Position numbers and translations under genes: made by a program. Shown here in pieces: positions 38,348-47,575 of a stretch of DNA of 64,000 nt; positions within the stretch are counted from its first letter, which is position 1, and every line of letters starts with the position of its first letter. The stretch comes from Acinetobacter sp. ANC 4178 (lineage in GTDB: Bacteria; Pseudomonadota; Gammaproteobacteria; Pseudomonadales; Moraxellaceae): positions 558,001 through 622,000 of the forward strand of contig NZ_SJOD01000001.1 of NCBI RefSeq assembly GCF_004331175.1, written 5' to 3'. Under the pieces are notes generated by a model, which did not search any database, was not told where the DNA came from, and saw only the letters and a list, made by a program, of their open reading frames with translations.

Positions 38348-38788
38348 CTACTGTTCTGCTAATTCTTGAACACGCTGCAATCCTTGTTCAAAAGCTTGCT
38401 CCATCATGTATTTATAATCCTCCATTGTTTCCAGTTCGACACTCAGTACAGTTTTTCCATCAACTTCCTCCAAAGAATATTGCTCGAGTAATCCTTGCCA
38501 TTGCTGAACTTCGGGGCTGGTTAAATCCTCCACTCCACCTTGCAATAGACCTTGATATTGAAAAATAACTGAACAATTCGGTAGATAAACTAAAATCGTT
38601 GCAATCAAACCATCGCCATTGCTGTCTATAAATAAAGTTCTTCCACCCACTGTCCAGTCAGACTGTATTTTTGATCCTTCCGTAAAGAATTTGGTCCATT
38701 CAGTATAGGTATCTGGTGACCAAAGAATATTCCATATTTTTTCAGGGCTTGCATCTATATCGATACTAAAGCGAAGATGTTCCATCAT
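38348..38788 (-). CDS. SRPBCC (AHSA1-like) domain protein
   Basis: A 146-residue single-domain START/SRPBCC protein. It opens with FSIDIDASPEKIWNILWSPDTYTEWTKFF, the standard first strand and helix pair of AHSA1 proteins, and continues with the beta grasp (WTVGGRTLFIDSNGDG) and a long C-terminal helix. Such proteins bind hydrophobic ligands; the ligand here is unknown. Two consecutive ATGs exist (38788 and 38785), and the first is better spaced from TTGAG. Confidence 0.85.
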   Translation of the reverse strand: MMEHLRFSIDIDASPEKIWNILWSPDTYTEWTKFFTEGSKIQSDWTVGGRTLFIDSNGDGLIATILVYLPNCSVIFQYQGLLQGGVEDLTSPEVQQWQGLLEQYSLEEVDGKTVLSVELETMEDYKYMMEQAFEQGLQRVQELAEQ

Positions 38789-39073
38789 TTTTTTTACTCA
38801 AGCGGCTGGCTTCTCTCCAAACTACTGAATAATTCAACTAAACAGTAAAATAAATCGTTAAAAAATATTTATCAACTTGGCCAATTCCACTGGAAACACG
38901 ATATATCTCTCTGTTTTATTTATTATTAAAAACTACGTCACTATATGACGCATTATCTCCTTAGACCAAATGCTAAGATCAATGCCAACTGAAGATTCGT
39001 AAAATAAACTCAATTTTAAAAGTTGAAAAGTGAACGTTTATTATTCCGTTCTATCTTTGCAAAAAGAGAGCCT

Positions 39074-39592
39074 ATGAATGCGATAACAATCAATATAGAC
39101 CAATCGAAAATTCTTTTTTTTCATGGATTAGACTCATCTAAAGAATCGACCAAATTCCATGCAATTGACTCTGCCAAAAAATATTGTATAGATGTCGATT
39201 ACAGAAATTTAAACTATTCCACTGTTGCCGAATTTTATCAAAATGCGTTAACAACTATTAAACCTGACTTATTAATAGGCCACTGTTTAGGTGGATATTG
39301 GGCACTCAAAATGTCCTTACAGCACCGAATTCCCTGCATTGTAGCCAATCCCACTTTAACTCCAGATTTCCGTGCTGATTATCCTGCAATTACTGAATTC
39401 GATTTAGAACATGATATTCCTCAAATTGCCTATGTTGAACTGGGTGATGAGGTTTTAGATATGTATGCAACGACGGCTTTTTTAGAACCTTATATGCAAG
39501 TCGATGCAGTTGAAGGTGGGCACCACCGACTGGCTGCTCCAGAACGCATCAACCAACTGATTGATTATATGGAACAAACCTTTATCTTTTAG
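39074..39592 (+). CDS. YqiA-like alpha/beta hydrolase with Cys at the nucleophile
   Basis: A 172-residue small alpha/beta-hydrolase of the YqiA/YcfP esterase type. ILFFHGLDSS (about 13-22) gives the oxyanion region, GHCLGGYWA (69-77) is the nucleophile elbow, ELGDEVLDM supplies the acid, and GGHHRL carries the catalytic His. The elbow has Cys71 where the usual motif has Ser, as in dienelactone hydrolases. ATG at 39074 follows AGAGAG; 17 upstream in-frame codons are unlikely to be translated. It converges on apt with a shared terminator. Confidence 0.85.
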   Translation: MNAITINIDQSKILFFHGLDSSKESTKFHAIDSAKKYCIDVDYRNLNYSTVAEFYQNALTTIKPDLLIGHCLGGYWALKMSLQHRIPCIVANPTLTPDFRADYPAITEFDLEHDIPQIAYVELGDEVLDMYATTAFLEPYMQVDAVEGGHHRLAAPERINQLIDYMEQTFIF

Positions 39593-39599
39593 CGCAATA

Positions 39600-39633
39600 A
39601 AAAAGCCAATCAAACGCATTTGATTGGCTTTTT
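39600..39633. terminator. Bidirectional terminator between hydrolase gene and apt
   Basis: AAAAAGCCAATCAAA and TTTGATTGGCTTTTT form a perfect 15-bp stem with a 4-nt loop. A-run and T-run flanks serve both convergent genes. Confidence 0.88.
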
Positions 39634-39650
39634 CTACAGCTATTGCGTGC

Positions 39651-40196
39651 TTAAGCGACAGCAGCTTCTAATGGTTTTGAGTTTTCTTCCAATACAGTCC
39701 ACACTTTAAAACCTAAATCTTGATGCAAAGTCGGCAAATCTAAGAAAATGCTCGCACCCAATACTTGATGCTGACATTTATCCATTAATTGTTTCACTGC
39801 TTTTAATGTGCCGCCTGTCGCAAGTACATCATCGACAATAATGACTTTTTGTGGCTGAATATTGGCTGCAATTTCTAAACGATCGACACCATATTCAAGG
39901 CTATATCCCACTCCAATCACTGGAGGTGGTAATTTCCCCGCTTTACGAACCAATAAAAGACCTTTGTTTAAGCGTTGTGCCAATAGGCTCGCAAGTACAA
40001 AACCACGTGCTTCAACCGCCACGAAGCTCTCAACTTCTGCCAACTGTTCTTCTGGAATACTTGCAATAAGAGCATCGGTTAATGGCGCAATATTACTCAT
40101 AAACAATGGGGTCAAATCGTAGAAGCAAATCCCTGGTTTTGGGAAATCTTGGACAGTACGAATGTGCGACCACAATACAGCAGACAAATTTTTCAT
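39651..40196 (-). CDS. apt: Adenine phosphoribosyltransferase
   Basis: Salvages adenine to AMP with PRPP. The 181-residue type I phosphoribosyltransferase has the PRPP motif VIIVDDVLATGGTLKA (about 124-139). It also has the N-terminal RTVQDFPKPGICFYDLTPL and the VAVEARGFVLASLLAQRL substrate segment. The length and motifs are standard. It is monocistronic, divergent from the rubA promoter region. Confidence 0.97.
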   Translation of the reverse strand: MKNLSAVLWSHIRTVQDFPKPGICFYDLTPLFMSNIAPLTDALIASIPEEQLAEVESFVAVEARGFVLASLLAQRLNKGLLLVRKAGKLPPPVIGVGYSLEYGVDRLEIAANIQPQKVIIVDDVLATGGTLKAVKQLMDKCQHQVLGASIFLDLPTLHQDLGFKVWTVLEENSKPLEAAVA

Positions 40197-40674
40197 GGGA
40201 GAGAATTTAAAACGAAAGGAATAGGTGAATTTTAACGCTTATTCAACTTTCAGGATAGATAATAACCCGATTTTGAAGCTTAGGTATTTTGAGATCGTTT
40301 TTGCAAGAAATTGAATTATATAAATAATTTTTATAATAAATATTAACTATAGACTTGTATGATTATAATATAACTGTTTTATACTTTTAAATCTGCTCGA
40401 CCTTAGTCTGATAATCCCCAATCAAGCTCGTTGCCATGAATCCATTCTCAATTGTCTAACAAAAATACACAGCAGTGTTTGAATTGATAAGTTTTGTCCT
40501 ACTCAGCCATTCAGATTTAGGATTCTCCAATTAAAATCCGATATTTGCTTTACATTCGTCCTAGAACTGCGTAAAAATTTAGGCGAAAATAGCGCTAGCA
40601 ATTAGATCATTAGAGCCATGCGGTATATGAGTTATTGCTGATCTAAATTGACCCGATCAGAATTGGAGAATCAG
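40197..40674. other. Intergenic region apt / rubA
   Basis: 478 bp with no credible open frame. It carries the divergent promoters of apt and of the rub genes. Very A+T-rich tracts occur around 40315-40390. No specific operator or structured RNA could be identified by eye. Confidence 0.55.
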
Positions 40675-40839
40675 ATGAAAAAGTATCAATGCATCGTTTG
40701 TGGATGGATTTACGACGAAGCAGAAGGCTGGCCGCAAGATGGTATTGTTGCAGGCACTAAATGGGACGATATTCCAGATGACTGGACTTGCCCAGATTGT
40801 GGTGTTTCTAAAGCCGACTTTGAAATGATTGAAATTTAA
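40675..40839 (+). CDS. rubA: Rubredoxin
   Basis: A 54-residue iron electron carrier that passes electrons from RubB to AlkM-type alkane monooxygenase. The four Cys ligands lie in CIVCG (N-terminal) and CPDCG (C-terminal). Between them is the aromatic core [23 protein letters not shown] at 40675 has GGAGA at 6-nt spacing; nine upstream in-frame codons are not expected to be translated. A terminator-like hairpin separates it from rubB. The order rubA-rubB-estB-oxyR matches that published for A. baylyi ADP1. Confidence 0.96.
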   Translation: MKKYQCIVCGWIYDEAEGWPQDGIVAGTKWDDIPDDWTCPDCGVSKADFEMIEI

Positions 40840-40847
40840 TAATAACT

Positions 40848-40871
40848 AAAAGACCCTTCTAGTGGTCTTTT
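40848..40871 (+). terminator. Attenuating hairpin between rubA and rubB
   Basis: AAAAGACC and GGTCTTTT pair across an 8-nt loop, with a further T-run. It lies inside a known operon, so it probably reduces expression of rubB relative to rubA rather than stopping all transcripts. Confidence 0.65.
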
Positions 40872-40897
40872 TTTACACCTTATTCTTGGAGAAAAAA

Positions 40898-42076
40898 ATG
40901 CAGCCTATCGTTATCATTGGTTCAGGCATGGCTGGCTATACCGTGGCACGTGAGTTTCGTAAACTCAATGCGGAACAAGAACTTATTATGATTACCGCAG
41001 ATGATGCCAGCAATTATGCGAAGCCAACCTTATCTAATGCATTAGCAGGCAAAAAATCTCCTGAACAAATCGCCTTGGGCGATGCTGAAAAAATGAGTTC
41101 ACAACTCAATATGCGCATCGAAACCCATACCTGGGTTAAAGAAATCCGTAGCGAGCAACATCAACTCATCTTAGAAAAAGATGGACAATCGAGTACGTTG
41201 GACTATGCAAAACTGATTCTTGCGGTAGGTGCAAACCCAATCCGTCTCGCCATTGCTGGAAATGGTAGTGACGATATTCATGTGGTCAACTCCCTTAATG
41301 ACTACAAAGCATTCCGTGCAAGCCTTGATCAATGCCAAGATCAACGTGTGGTGATTTTAGGTGCAGGATTAATTGGCTGCGAGTTCGCCAATGATCTACA
41401 AAATACAGGGCATCATGCCACAGTCATTGATTTAGCAGCACAACCTTTAGGTCGCCTACTGCCTGCGCACATTGCTTCGGCGTTCCAAGAAAATCTGGAA
41501 GAAACAGGCATCCATTTTGTTTTAGGCACAACGGTTGAGAAAGTATCTAAGGTCGAAAATGGTGATTATCTTGTCACTTTGGCCAATGGACAATCTGTAA
41601 TCGCTGATATAGTGCTTTCAGCAATTGGTTTACAGCCGAATATTAGTTTAGCTAAAACAGGCAATATTCAGACCAGCCGCGGCATATTAACCAATAGCCA
41701 TCTAGAAACAAATTTATCCAATATTTATGCCGTAGGTGACTGTGCAGAAGTAAATGGAACGTTATTGCCTTATGTCATGCCAATTATGCAGCAAGCACGC
41801 GCACTGGCAAAAACCTTAAATGGTGAGCATACCGCAGTACATTATCCTGCGATGCCTGTAGCCGTCAAAACGCCTGCGGCACCACTCACGGTTCTACCTG
41901 CACCAATTGATGCTGACGTGAATTGGGAAACTGAAGAGTTTGATGATGGCATGTTAGCCAAAGCACTTGATAGTTCAGGAACTTTACGCGGTTTTGTCCT
42001 GTTAGGTGCAACTGCAGCGAAACAACGTTTGGCACTCACAAAGTTAGTTCCAGACTTGATTCCTGTATCAGTTTAA
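40898..42076 (+). CDS. rubB: Rubredoxin-NAD(+) reductase
   Basis: A 392-residue FAD flavoprotein that transfers electrons from NADH to rubredoxin. The N-terminal FAD-binding motif is IVIIGSGMAGYTVAREF, and a second Rossmann motif VVILGAGLIGCEFANDL (about 148-164) binds NADH. The FAD ribityl motif is NIYAVGDCAE (about 277-286). A C-terminal rubredoxin-binding region follows. ATG at 40898 has a good GGAG ribosome binding site. estB follows after 57 bp. Confidence 0.95.
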   Translation: MQPIVIIGSGMAGYTVAREFRKLNAEQELIMITADDASNYAKPTLSNALAGKKSPEQIALGDAEKMSSQLNMRIETHTWVKEIRSEQHQLILEKDGQSSTLDYAKLILAVGANPIRLAIAGNGSDDIHVVNSLNDYKAFRASLDQCQDQRVVILGAGLIGCEFANDLQNTGHHATVIDLAAQPLGRLLPAHIASAFQENLEETGIHFVLGTTVEKVSKVENGDYLVTLANGQSVIADIVLSAIGLQPNISLAKTGNIQTSRGILTNSHLETNLSNIYAVGDCAEVNGTLLPYVMPIMQQARALAKTLNGEHTAVHYPAMPVAVKTPAAPLTVLPAPIDADVNWETEEFDDGMLAKALDSSGTLRGFVLLGATAAKQRLALTKLVPDLIPVSV

Positions 42077-42133
42077 GTTCAAAATATAGGGGACGTTCAC
42101 ATTTTGAATGTCCTCTTTAGGGGAGAAAGAAGA

Positions 42134-43072
42134 ATGAATAGCGTATTACAATTCAAAAATTCACCTTATACCCCGTTTATGCATGAAACCAAGGTAAACT
42201 TGGGGAATGGAATTGAATTACACGTCGAAGTTGGCGGTCAACCTGACCATCCAACCATTTTACTGATTATGGGTTTGGGCGCTCAATTATTATTCTGGCC
42301 CGATTTCTTTTGTAAAACACTGATTGATCATGGCTATCGGGTCGTTCGTTACGATAACCGTGATATTGGCTTGTCTTCTAAAATACGCCATCAGGGACCA
42401 CGTCTAAATACAATTAAATTAATGGGGCGTTTTGCACTGGGTTTAGAAAACCAAGGTGCGCCTTATAATTTACATGATATGGCTGATGATGCCGCCTTGC
42501 TCATTGAGCGGATGGGACTGGAAAACGTCTTTGTACTGGGTGCATCCATGGGTGGGATGATCGCGCAGATTTTGGCCGCAAAAAATCCAGATAAAGTCAG
42601 TAAATTAGGACTGGTGTTTACCAGCAACAATCAACCCTTACTCCCACCTCCTTTTCCAAAGCAATTGTTCAGTCTTATTGGCCGACCAGAATCGAATGAT
42701 GAGGAAGGGATTATTAACCACAGCTTAAAAGTCTTTAATATTATTGGTTCACCTGGTTATATCAATCAGCTTGAAACCATGCAAACCGCTCGTAAATTAT
42801 ATCAACGAAGTTATTACCCAGCGGGTGTACTTCAACAGTTTTTAGCAATATTATGTACAGGCTCCTTGCTACAACTGGATAAGCAGATTCAACAACCGAC
42901 CCTTGTGGTTCATGGTTCACGTGATCGCTTGCTCCCGCCTAGTCATGGTAAAGCTGTTGCAAAAGCAATTACAGGCGCTAAATTTGAATTAATTGATGGA
43001 ATGGGGCATGATATCCCTCCGCATTTCATTCCTCATCTTAGCGGATTATTTGCTCATCATTTTAAATCTTAA
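42134..43072 (+). CDS. estB: Alpha/beta hydrolase, EstB-type esterase
   Basis: A 312-residue alpha/beta-hydrolase. The oxyanion segment is PTILLIMGLGAQLLFWP, and the nucleophile elbow is VLGASMGGMIAQ (Ser about 133). The acid is in VVHGSRDRLLPP and the catalytic His in DGMGHDIPP. In ADP1 the third gene of the rub operon, estB, encodes an esterase, and position and length agree. ATG at 42134 follows GGGGAGAAAG. A GGACGTTCA/TGAATGTCC hairpin lies just upstream, between rubB and this gene. Confidence 0.9.
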   Translation: MNSVLQFKNSPYTPFMHETKVNLGNGIELHVEVGGQPDHPTILLIMGLGAQLLFWPDFFCKTLIDHGYRVVRYDNRDIGLSSKIRHQGPRLNTIKLMGRFALGLENQGAPYNLHDMADDAALLIERMGLENVFVLGASMGGMIAQILAAKNPDKVSKLGLVFTSNNQPLLPPPFPKQLFSLIGRPESNDEEGIINHSLKVFNIIGSPGYINQLETMQTARKLYQRSYYPAGVLQQFLAILCTGSLLQLDKQIQQPTLVVHGSRDRLLPPSHGKAVAKAITGAKFELIDGMGHDIPPHFIPHLSGLFAHHFKS

Positions 43073-43084
43073 AATTAGGACACT

Positions 43085-43978
43085 ATGGCTGCATTACCAT
43101 CCCTGAGACAGCTGTCATACCTTGTAACACTGTCTGAAACGCTGCACTTTACTGAAGCGGCGCGTCGTTCGTTCGTGACCCAATCTACTCTTTCAGGTGG
43201 GATCATGGAACTTGAACGCTTACTGGGTGGCGTCCTCGTTGAACGCGATCGCCAAAATGTACGTTTAACCCCGCTTGGCGAACAAGTTGTCGCCCGAGCC
43301 CGTGTTCTACTTGCTGATGCTCAAGACTTGATGCGTTTAAGTCGTGAAATGAGTGAGCCTTTGACTGGTGATCTACATTTAGGTGTTATTCCAACGATTG
43401 CGCCTTTTATTCTGTCGCAATTACTTGATGAAGTGCATAAGCAACTGCCTAAAATTCAGTTGCATTTGCATGAAGCACAAAGCGAAAAAATTGTTGAAAA
43501 ACTTGAACATGGTAATTTAGACATGGTGTTGTTGGCGCTGCCATTTGACACGCGTGGACTTAAAGTTGCTGAAATTGCAAAAGAAGACTTGTTCTTGGTG
43601 TGCCACAAATCTGACCAACGCTCGACGCAAGCGGTAACGCTGGAAGATTTAGATTTATCACGTTTAATGTTGTTGGAAGAAGGACATTGCTTACGTGATC
43701 ATGCTTTAAGTGCTTGCCCAATTGGCGAACGTAAAAATGATCATCGTTTAAAGGCAAGTTCATTACCCACTTTAATTGAAATGGTCTCTGCGAACTTGGG
43801 CTTTACTTTATTGCCTGAAATTGCATTGCATACCAATATGATTAAAGCCAACTCAGACTTGATTGTAAAACCTATTCAAGATGCACCAAGTCGTACATTG
43901 GCATTAATTACCCGTAAGAGCACACCCTTGCAAAGCGAATTTGATGTGCTCTTGCAAATCTTACAGAAAATTACCTAA
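43085..43978 (+). CDS. oxyR: OxyR hydrogen peroxide-sensing LysR-type regulator
   Basis: A 297-residue LysR-type regulator of peroxide defence genes. The N-terminal winged HTH (about 5-65) reads LRQLSYLVTLSETLHFTEAA. The redox-active Cys pair lies in GHCLRDHALSAC (Cys202 and Cys211), nine residues apart as in E. coli Cys199/Cys208. It follows estB by 12 bp and ends the rub operon, as in ADP1. A terminator follows at 44001-44030. Confidence 0.94.
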   Translation: MAALPSLRQLSYLVTLSETLHFTEAARRSFVTQSTLSGGIMELERLLGGVLVERDRQNVRLTPLGEQVVARARVLLADAQDLMRLSREMSEPLTGDLHLGVIPTIAPFILSQLLDEVHKQLPKIQLHLHEAQSEKIVEKLEHGNLDMVLLALPFDTRGLKVAEIAKEDLFLVCHKSDQRSTQAVTLEDLDLSRLMLLEEGHCLRDHALSACPIGERKNDHRLKASSLPTLIEMVSANLGFTLLPEIALHTNMIKANSDLIVKPIQDAPSRTLALITRKSTPLQSEFDVLLQILQKIT

Positions 43979-44000
43979 GAACGCATATTCAAGTTCAATT

Positions 44001-44030
44001 AAAAACCCCGGTGTTAGCACTGGGTTTTTT
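44001..44030 (+). terminator. Terminator of the rub-oxyR operon
   Basis: AAAACCCCGGTG pairs (one G-T and one bulge) with CACTGGGTTTT, followed by Ts, 23 bp after the oxyR stop. Confidence 0.7.
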
Positions 44031-44278
44031 ATTTCCACACGAATAACCTTCTTACAATTACTCGACATAATCCCATCCCAATGCAATAAATCTGCAATGA
44101 ATTGTTTTTATTCTGTATCAGCTCTTTTAAAAATGCATTTTTTAAGAAAATTTTCAGGTTCAGAATTTATAAATGCGCAATGAACAAAAGACCTTAGTCG
44201 ACTCTCAAAAATAAGAACAATGTTGAGTTTTTGTGATCGCTAATCTCCCGTACTAAAAGTTTTTTAGAAGATATTGCT

Positions 44279-46273
44279 ATGCCAGCTCGCTTTTTATCTC
44301 CTTGGTTTCCCCTTTCGCTAGGATTATTGTGTTCGCTCAGCGCATCATTCAGTATGGCCGCCGAGCCACTCAAGGTTGACCCCTCTACTCTGACCATTAT
44401 TGGTTATCATGAAATTACCGATCAAAAAAATGCCCTTATTCCTGACTATGCAGTAACACCACAACAGTTTAGTCAGCACCTTGACTGGCTACAAAACAAT
44501 GGTTTTCACTTTGTCAATGTCAACCAATTGATTCAAGCTCACCAAGGCAAATACCGTTTGCCAAGTAAACCCGTGTTATTGACGGTAGATGATGGTTATC
44601 AATCATTCTACACTCATGCCTACCCTATCCTAAAAGCTAAACATATTCCTGTAGTTCTTGCTGTTGTTGGTTCATGGCTCACTCCTAAGGCCAATCAACC
44701 TGTACATTTTGGCGATGACGTTATCTCACGCGACAAAATTCTGACTTGGGCTGAACTGAAAGAAATGCAAGACAGTGGTTTGGTCGAAATTGGGAATCAC
44801 AGTTTTAATTTACATCGTGGCATTAATGCCAATCCGCAAGGTAACTCTGAACCTGCGGCTATTACACGTGAATATGATGCAAAACACCAACGCTATGAAA
44901 ATGATCAGCAATATACCACCCGTATTACACAAGACTTAAAACACAACAATGAGCTACTCCAAGCTCACGGTTTAAAAGCACCACGTGTCATGGTTTGGCC
45001 CTATGGTCGCTATAACATGCAGGATGTGAATATTGCAAAACAGTTAGGTATGCCAATTACCATCACTCTGGATGATGGCCCCGATCATGTGCATGGTTCT
45101 TTGCAAACGCTGAACCGTATTTTGGTTGAAGGCAATATGAGCACAGCCGATCTGGCACAAGAAATCAAAAATCGTGAAATGAATTTGGGCGATAACAACC
45201 GCCCACAAAAAATCATGCATATCGATTTAGACTATGTTTATGACCCTAATCCTAAACAACAAGAACGCAATCTGGGCATTTTGCTCGATCGCATTCGTGC
45301 TATGGGGGTCAATACCGTCTATCTACAAGCATTTTCAGATTCTGATGGCGATGGTTCTGCCAATATGGTGTATTTCCCAAATCGTCATTTACCTATGCGT
45401 GCCGATCTATTTAATCATGTGGCTTGGCAAATTCAGACTCGAACCCAAGTCAGCCGTATTTATGCTTGGATGCCACTTTTGGCATGGGAACTCCCTCAAA
45501 CCGATCCTGTCAGCAAAGATGTGGTTGAGACCCAACAAGTCAGCCAAGATCATTTAAACATGGGTTATTTACGTTTATCGCCTTATTCTCCACGCGCACG
45601 CCAAACCATCAGTGAGATCTATCAAGATTTAGCAAAATCTACACCGTTTAATGGCATTCTGTTCCATGACGATACCACCTTATCCGATTATGAAGATGCC
45701 AGCCCAAATGCTTTAACGGCCTATGCAGCACAAGGTTTACCGACTGATTTAGCGAAAATTCGTGCCGATGATGCATTACTGCAAAAGTGGACAGCATATA
45801 AAACCAAAACCATTGATGACTTTGCCATGCAACTTGCTGGCCAAGTCCGTCAGTACGAACCCTTCCTGCTTACTGCACGTAATTTATATGCGCAAGTGGC
45901 ATTAAAACCTTATGCGGAAAACTGGTATTCACAGTCACTTGAAGAGTCCTTAAAACGTTACGACTTCACTGCGATTATGGCAATGCCTTATATGGAACAA
46001 GCACCTGATGCAGATCAGTTTTATCGTGACATCGTACAACGAGTTAAATCTTTCCCGAATGGCATGAAAAAAACAGTCTTTGAATTGCAAGCTACCAACT
46101 GGCGTAACAATCAGAAAATTCCTTCACAGGAACTGGCAAGCACAATTCAGTCCTTATATACCCAAGGGGTTATGCATGTTGCCTATTACCCTGACGACCC
46201 AATTCAAGGACATCCAGACCCAAAAGTCATGCATGATGTTTTTGCAACCAAATCTTCTCAATTAATTCCATAA
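44279..46273 (+). CDS. pgaB: Poly-beta-1,6-N-acetylglucosamine N-deacetylase
   Basis: Deacetylates the biofilm polysaccharide PNAG in the periplasm before export. The 664 residues have an N-terminal polysaccharide deacetylase domain (about 35-290) with TVDDGYQSF (Asp104, Asp105) and GNHSFNLHRG (His174, His179), the metal and catalytic residues. A C-terminal glycoside hydrolase-like domain (about 310-650) has IMHIDLDYVYD and ILFHDDTTLSDYEDAS. The signal peptide ends SFSMAAEP and has no lipobox, unlike E. coli PgaB. It begins the pga genes here; pgaA is absent upstream. Confidence 0.95.
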   Translation: MPARFLSPWFPLSLGLLCSLSASFSMAAEPLKVDPSTLTIIGYHEITDQKNALIPDYAVTPQQFSQHLDWLQNNGFHFVNVNQLIQAHQGKYRLPSKPVLLTVDDGYQSFYTHAYPILKAKHIPVVLAVVGSWLTPKANQPVHFGDDVISRDKILTWAELKEMQDSGLVEIGNHSFNLHRGINANPQGNSEPAAITREYDAKHQRYENDQQYTTRITQDLKHNNELLQAHGLKAPRVMVWPYGRYNMQDVNIAKQLGMPITITLDDGPDHVHGSLQTLNRILVEGNMSTADLAQEIKNREMNLGDNNRPQKIMHIDLDYVYDPNPKQQERNLGILLDRIRAMGVNTVYLQAFSDSDGDGSANMVYFPNRHLPMRADLFNHVAWQIQTRTQVSRIYAWMPLLAWELPQTDPVSKDVVETQQVSQDHLNMGYLRLSPYSPRARQTISEIYQDLAKSTPFNGILFHDDTTLSDYEDASPNALTAYAAQGLPTDLAKIRADDALLQKWTAYKTKTIDDFAMQLAGQVRQYEPFLLTARNLYAQVALKPYAENWYSQSLEESLKRYDFTAIMAMPYMEQAPDADQFYRDIVQRVKSFPNGMKKTVFELQATNWRNNQKIPSQELASTIQSLYTQGVMHVAYYPDDPIQGHPDPKVMHDVFATKSSQLIP

Positions 46274-46285
46274 AGGGAGTTGAGC

Positions 46286-47548
46286 ATGTTCCCTCATTTC
46301 AATCTTTGGCTGCATCACGCACTCAACTTTGTATTTTATTACCCCTTGTTTATGTCTTACTTGTGGATGTTAGGTGCACTAATTTTCTATCGTAAAGAAC
46401 GCAAACAACCTGCCTATCAACAACCTGAGGCTCTACCGCATTACCCATTGGTTGCGGTATTAATTCCTTGTTTTAATGAGGGGGACAATGCAGAAGAAAC
46501 CATTAGCCATGCCTTAAAACTCGACTATCCGAATTTTGAAGTCATTGCGATTAATGATGGTAGTTCGGACAACACCGCTGAAGTATTGAACCGATTGGCA
46601 CATCAACATGAACGTTTACGTGTGGTACATCTTGCGCAAAACCAAGGCAAAGCCATGGCTTTGCAAGCAGGTAGCCTTGTAACAGAAGCAGAATTTCTAT
46701 TAGGGATAGATGGCGATGCCCTACTCGACCCGCATGCTGCAACATGGATGATGCAACACTTCATTGCAAATCCAAAAATTGCAGCGGTGACAGGCAATCC
46801 AAGGATTCGTACCCGCTCAACACTCTTGGGACGAATTCAGGTGGGTGAGTTTTCTTCAATTGTGGGGATGATCAAACGTGCACAGCGTACCTTCGGACGG
46901 CTATTTACGGTATCGGGAGTGATTACTGCATTTCGTAAAAGTGCCGTACATCAAGTGGGATATTGGTCGCCAAACATGCTCACCGAAGACATCGACATCA
47001 CTTGGAAATTGCAGCGTGCGGGTTGGGACATCCAGTTTGAACCAAACGCTCTGGTGTGGATTTTAATGCCTGAAACGCTTTCTGGGCTTTGGAAACAACG
47101 TCTACGTTGGGCAATGGGTGGCGCTCAGGTCTTAATCAAAAATTTGGATGTATTCATTCAACCGAAGTTAAATTTCTTATGGCCACTCATGTTAGAACTT
47201 TGTCTAACGCTGGTTTGGTCCTATTTAATGTTATTATTGGCCATTTTGTGGCTTGTGCATTTTATTTTCCCAATAGCTGCATTGAGTAGTATTAGCTCTC
47301 CATTCTTACCTTATGGCAGTGGTGTATTACTGGGAGCGACCTGTCTTATTCAGTTTGCTTTAAGCAAATGGATGGATAGTAGATATGAACCGAATTTAGG
47401 CAAAAACTACTTCTGGATGATTTGGTATCCATTTGTATTCTGGCTCATTACCCTTGGGGCCACCATTATGGCTTTTCCAAAAGTGTTGTTACGTGGTGAA
47501 GATAAACGCGCGCGCTGGGTAAGCCCAGACCGTGGTGTTCGTTTATAA
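46286..47548 (+). CDS. pgaC: PNAG synthase catalytic subunit (family 2 glycosyltransferase)
   Basis: An inner-membrane processive enzyme polymerising UDP-GlcNAc to PNAG. The 420 residues have an N-terminal membrane helix and a GT2 domain (about 50-300). Catalytic motifs are NDGSSDN, GIDGDALLDP (DxD), TEDIDITWKLQ and the processivity motif QRLRWAMGG (Q/RxxRW). Three C-terminal helices follow (about 300-400). ATG at 46286 follows AGGGAGTT. PgaD is needed for activity in other species and is encoded next. Confidence 0.96.
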   Translation: MFPHFNLWLHHALNFVFYYPLFMSYLWMLGALIFYRKERKQPAYQQPEALPHYPLVAVLIPCFNEGDNAEETISHALKLDYPNFEVIAINDGSSDNTAEVLNRLAHQHERLRVVHLAQNQGKAMALQAGSLVTEAEFLLGIDGDALLDPHAATWMMQHFIANPKIAAVTGNPRIRTRSTLLGRIQVGEFSSIVGMIKRAQRTFGRLFTVSGVITAFRKSAVHQVGYWSPNMLTEDIDITWKLQRAGWDIQFEPNALVWILMPETLSGLWKQRLRWAMGGAQVLIKNLDVFIQPKLNFLWPLMLELCLTLVWSYLMLLLAILWLVHFIFPIAALSSISSPFLPYGSGVLLGATCLIQFALSKWMDSRYEPNLGKNYFWMIWYPFVFWLITLGATIMAFPKVLLRGEDKRARWVSPDRGVRL

Positions 47549-47575
47549 CACTCAACACGATTAGAGTATCTCAAA

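Noticed and set aside
43979-44278. Possible pgaA remnant upstream of pgaB
   Set aside because: No frame in this gap resembles the TPR or barrel parts of PgaA; only the oxyR terminator and promoter-like sequence are seen.
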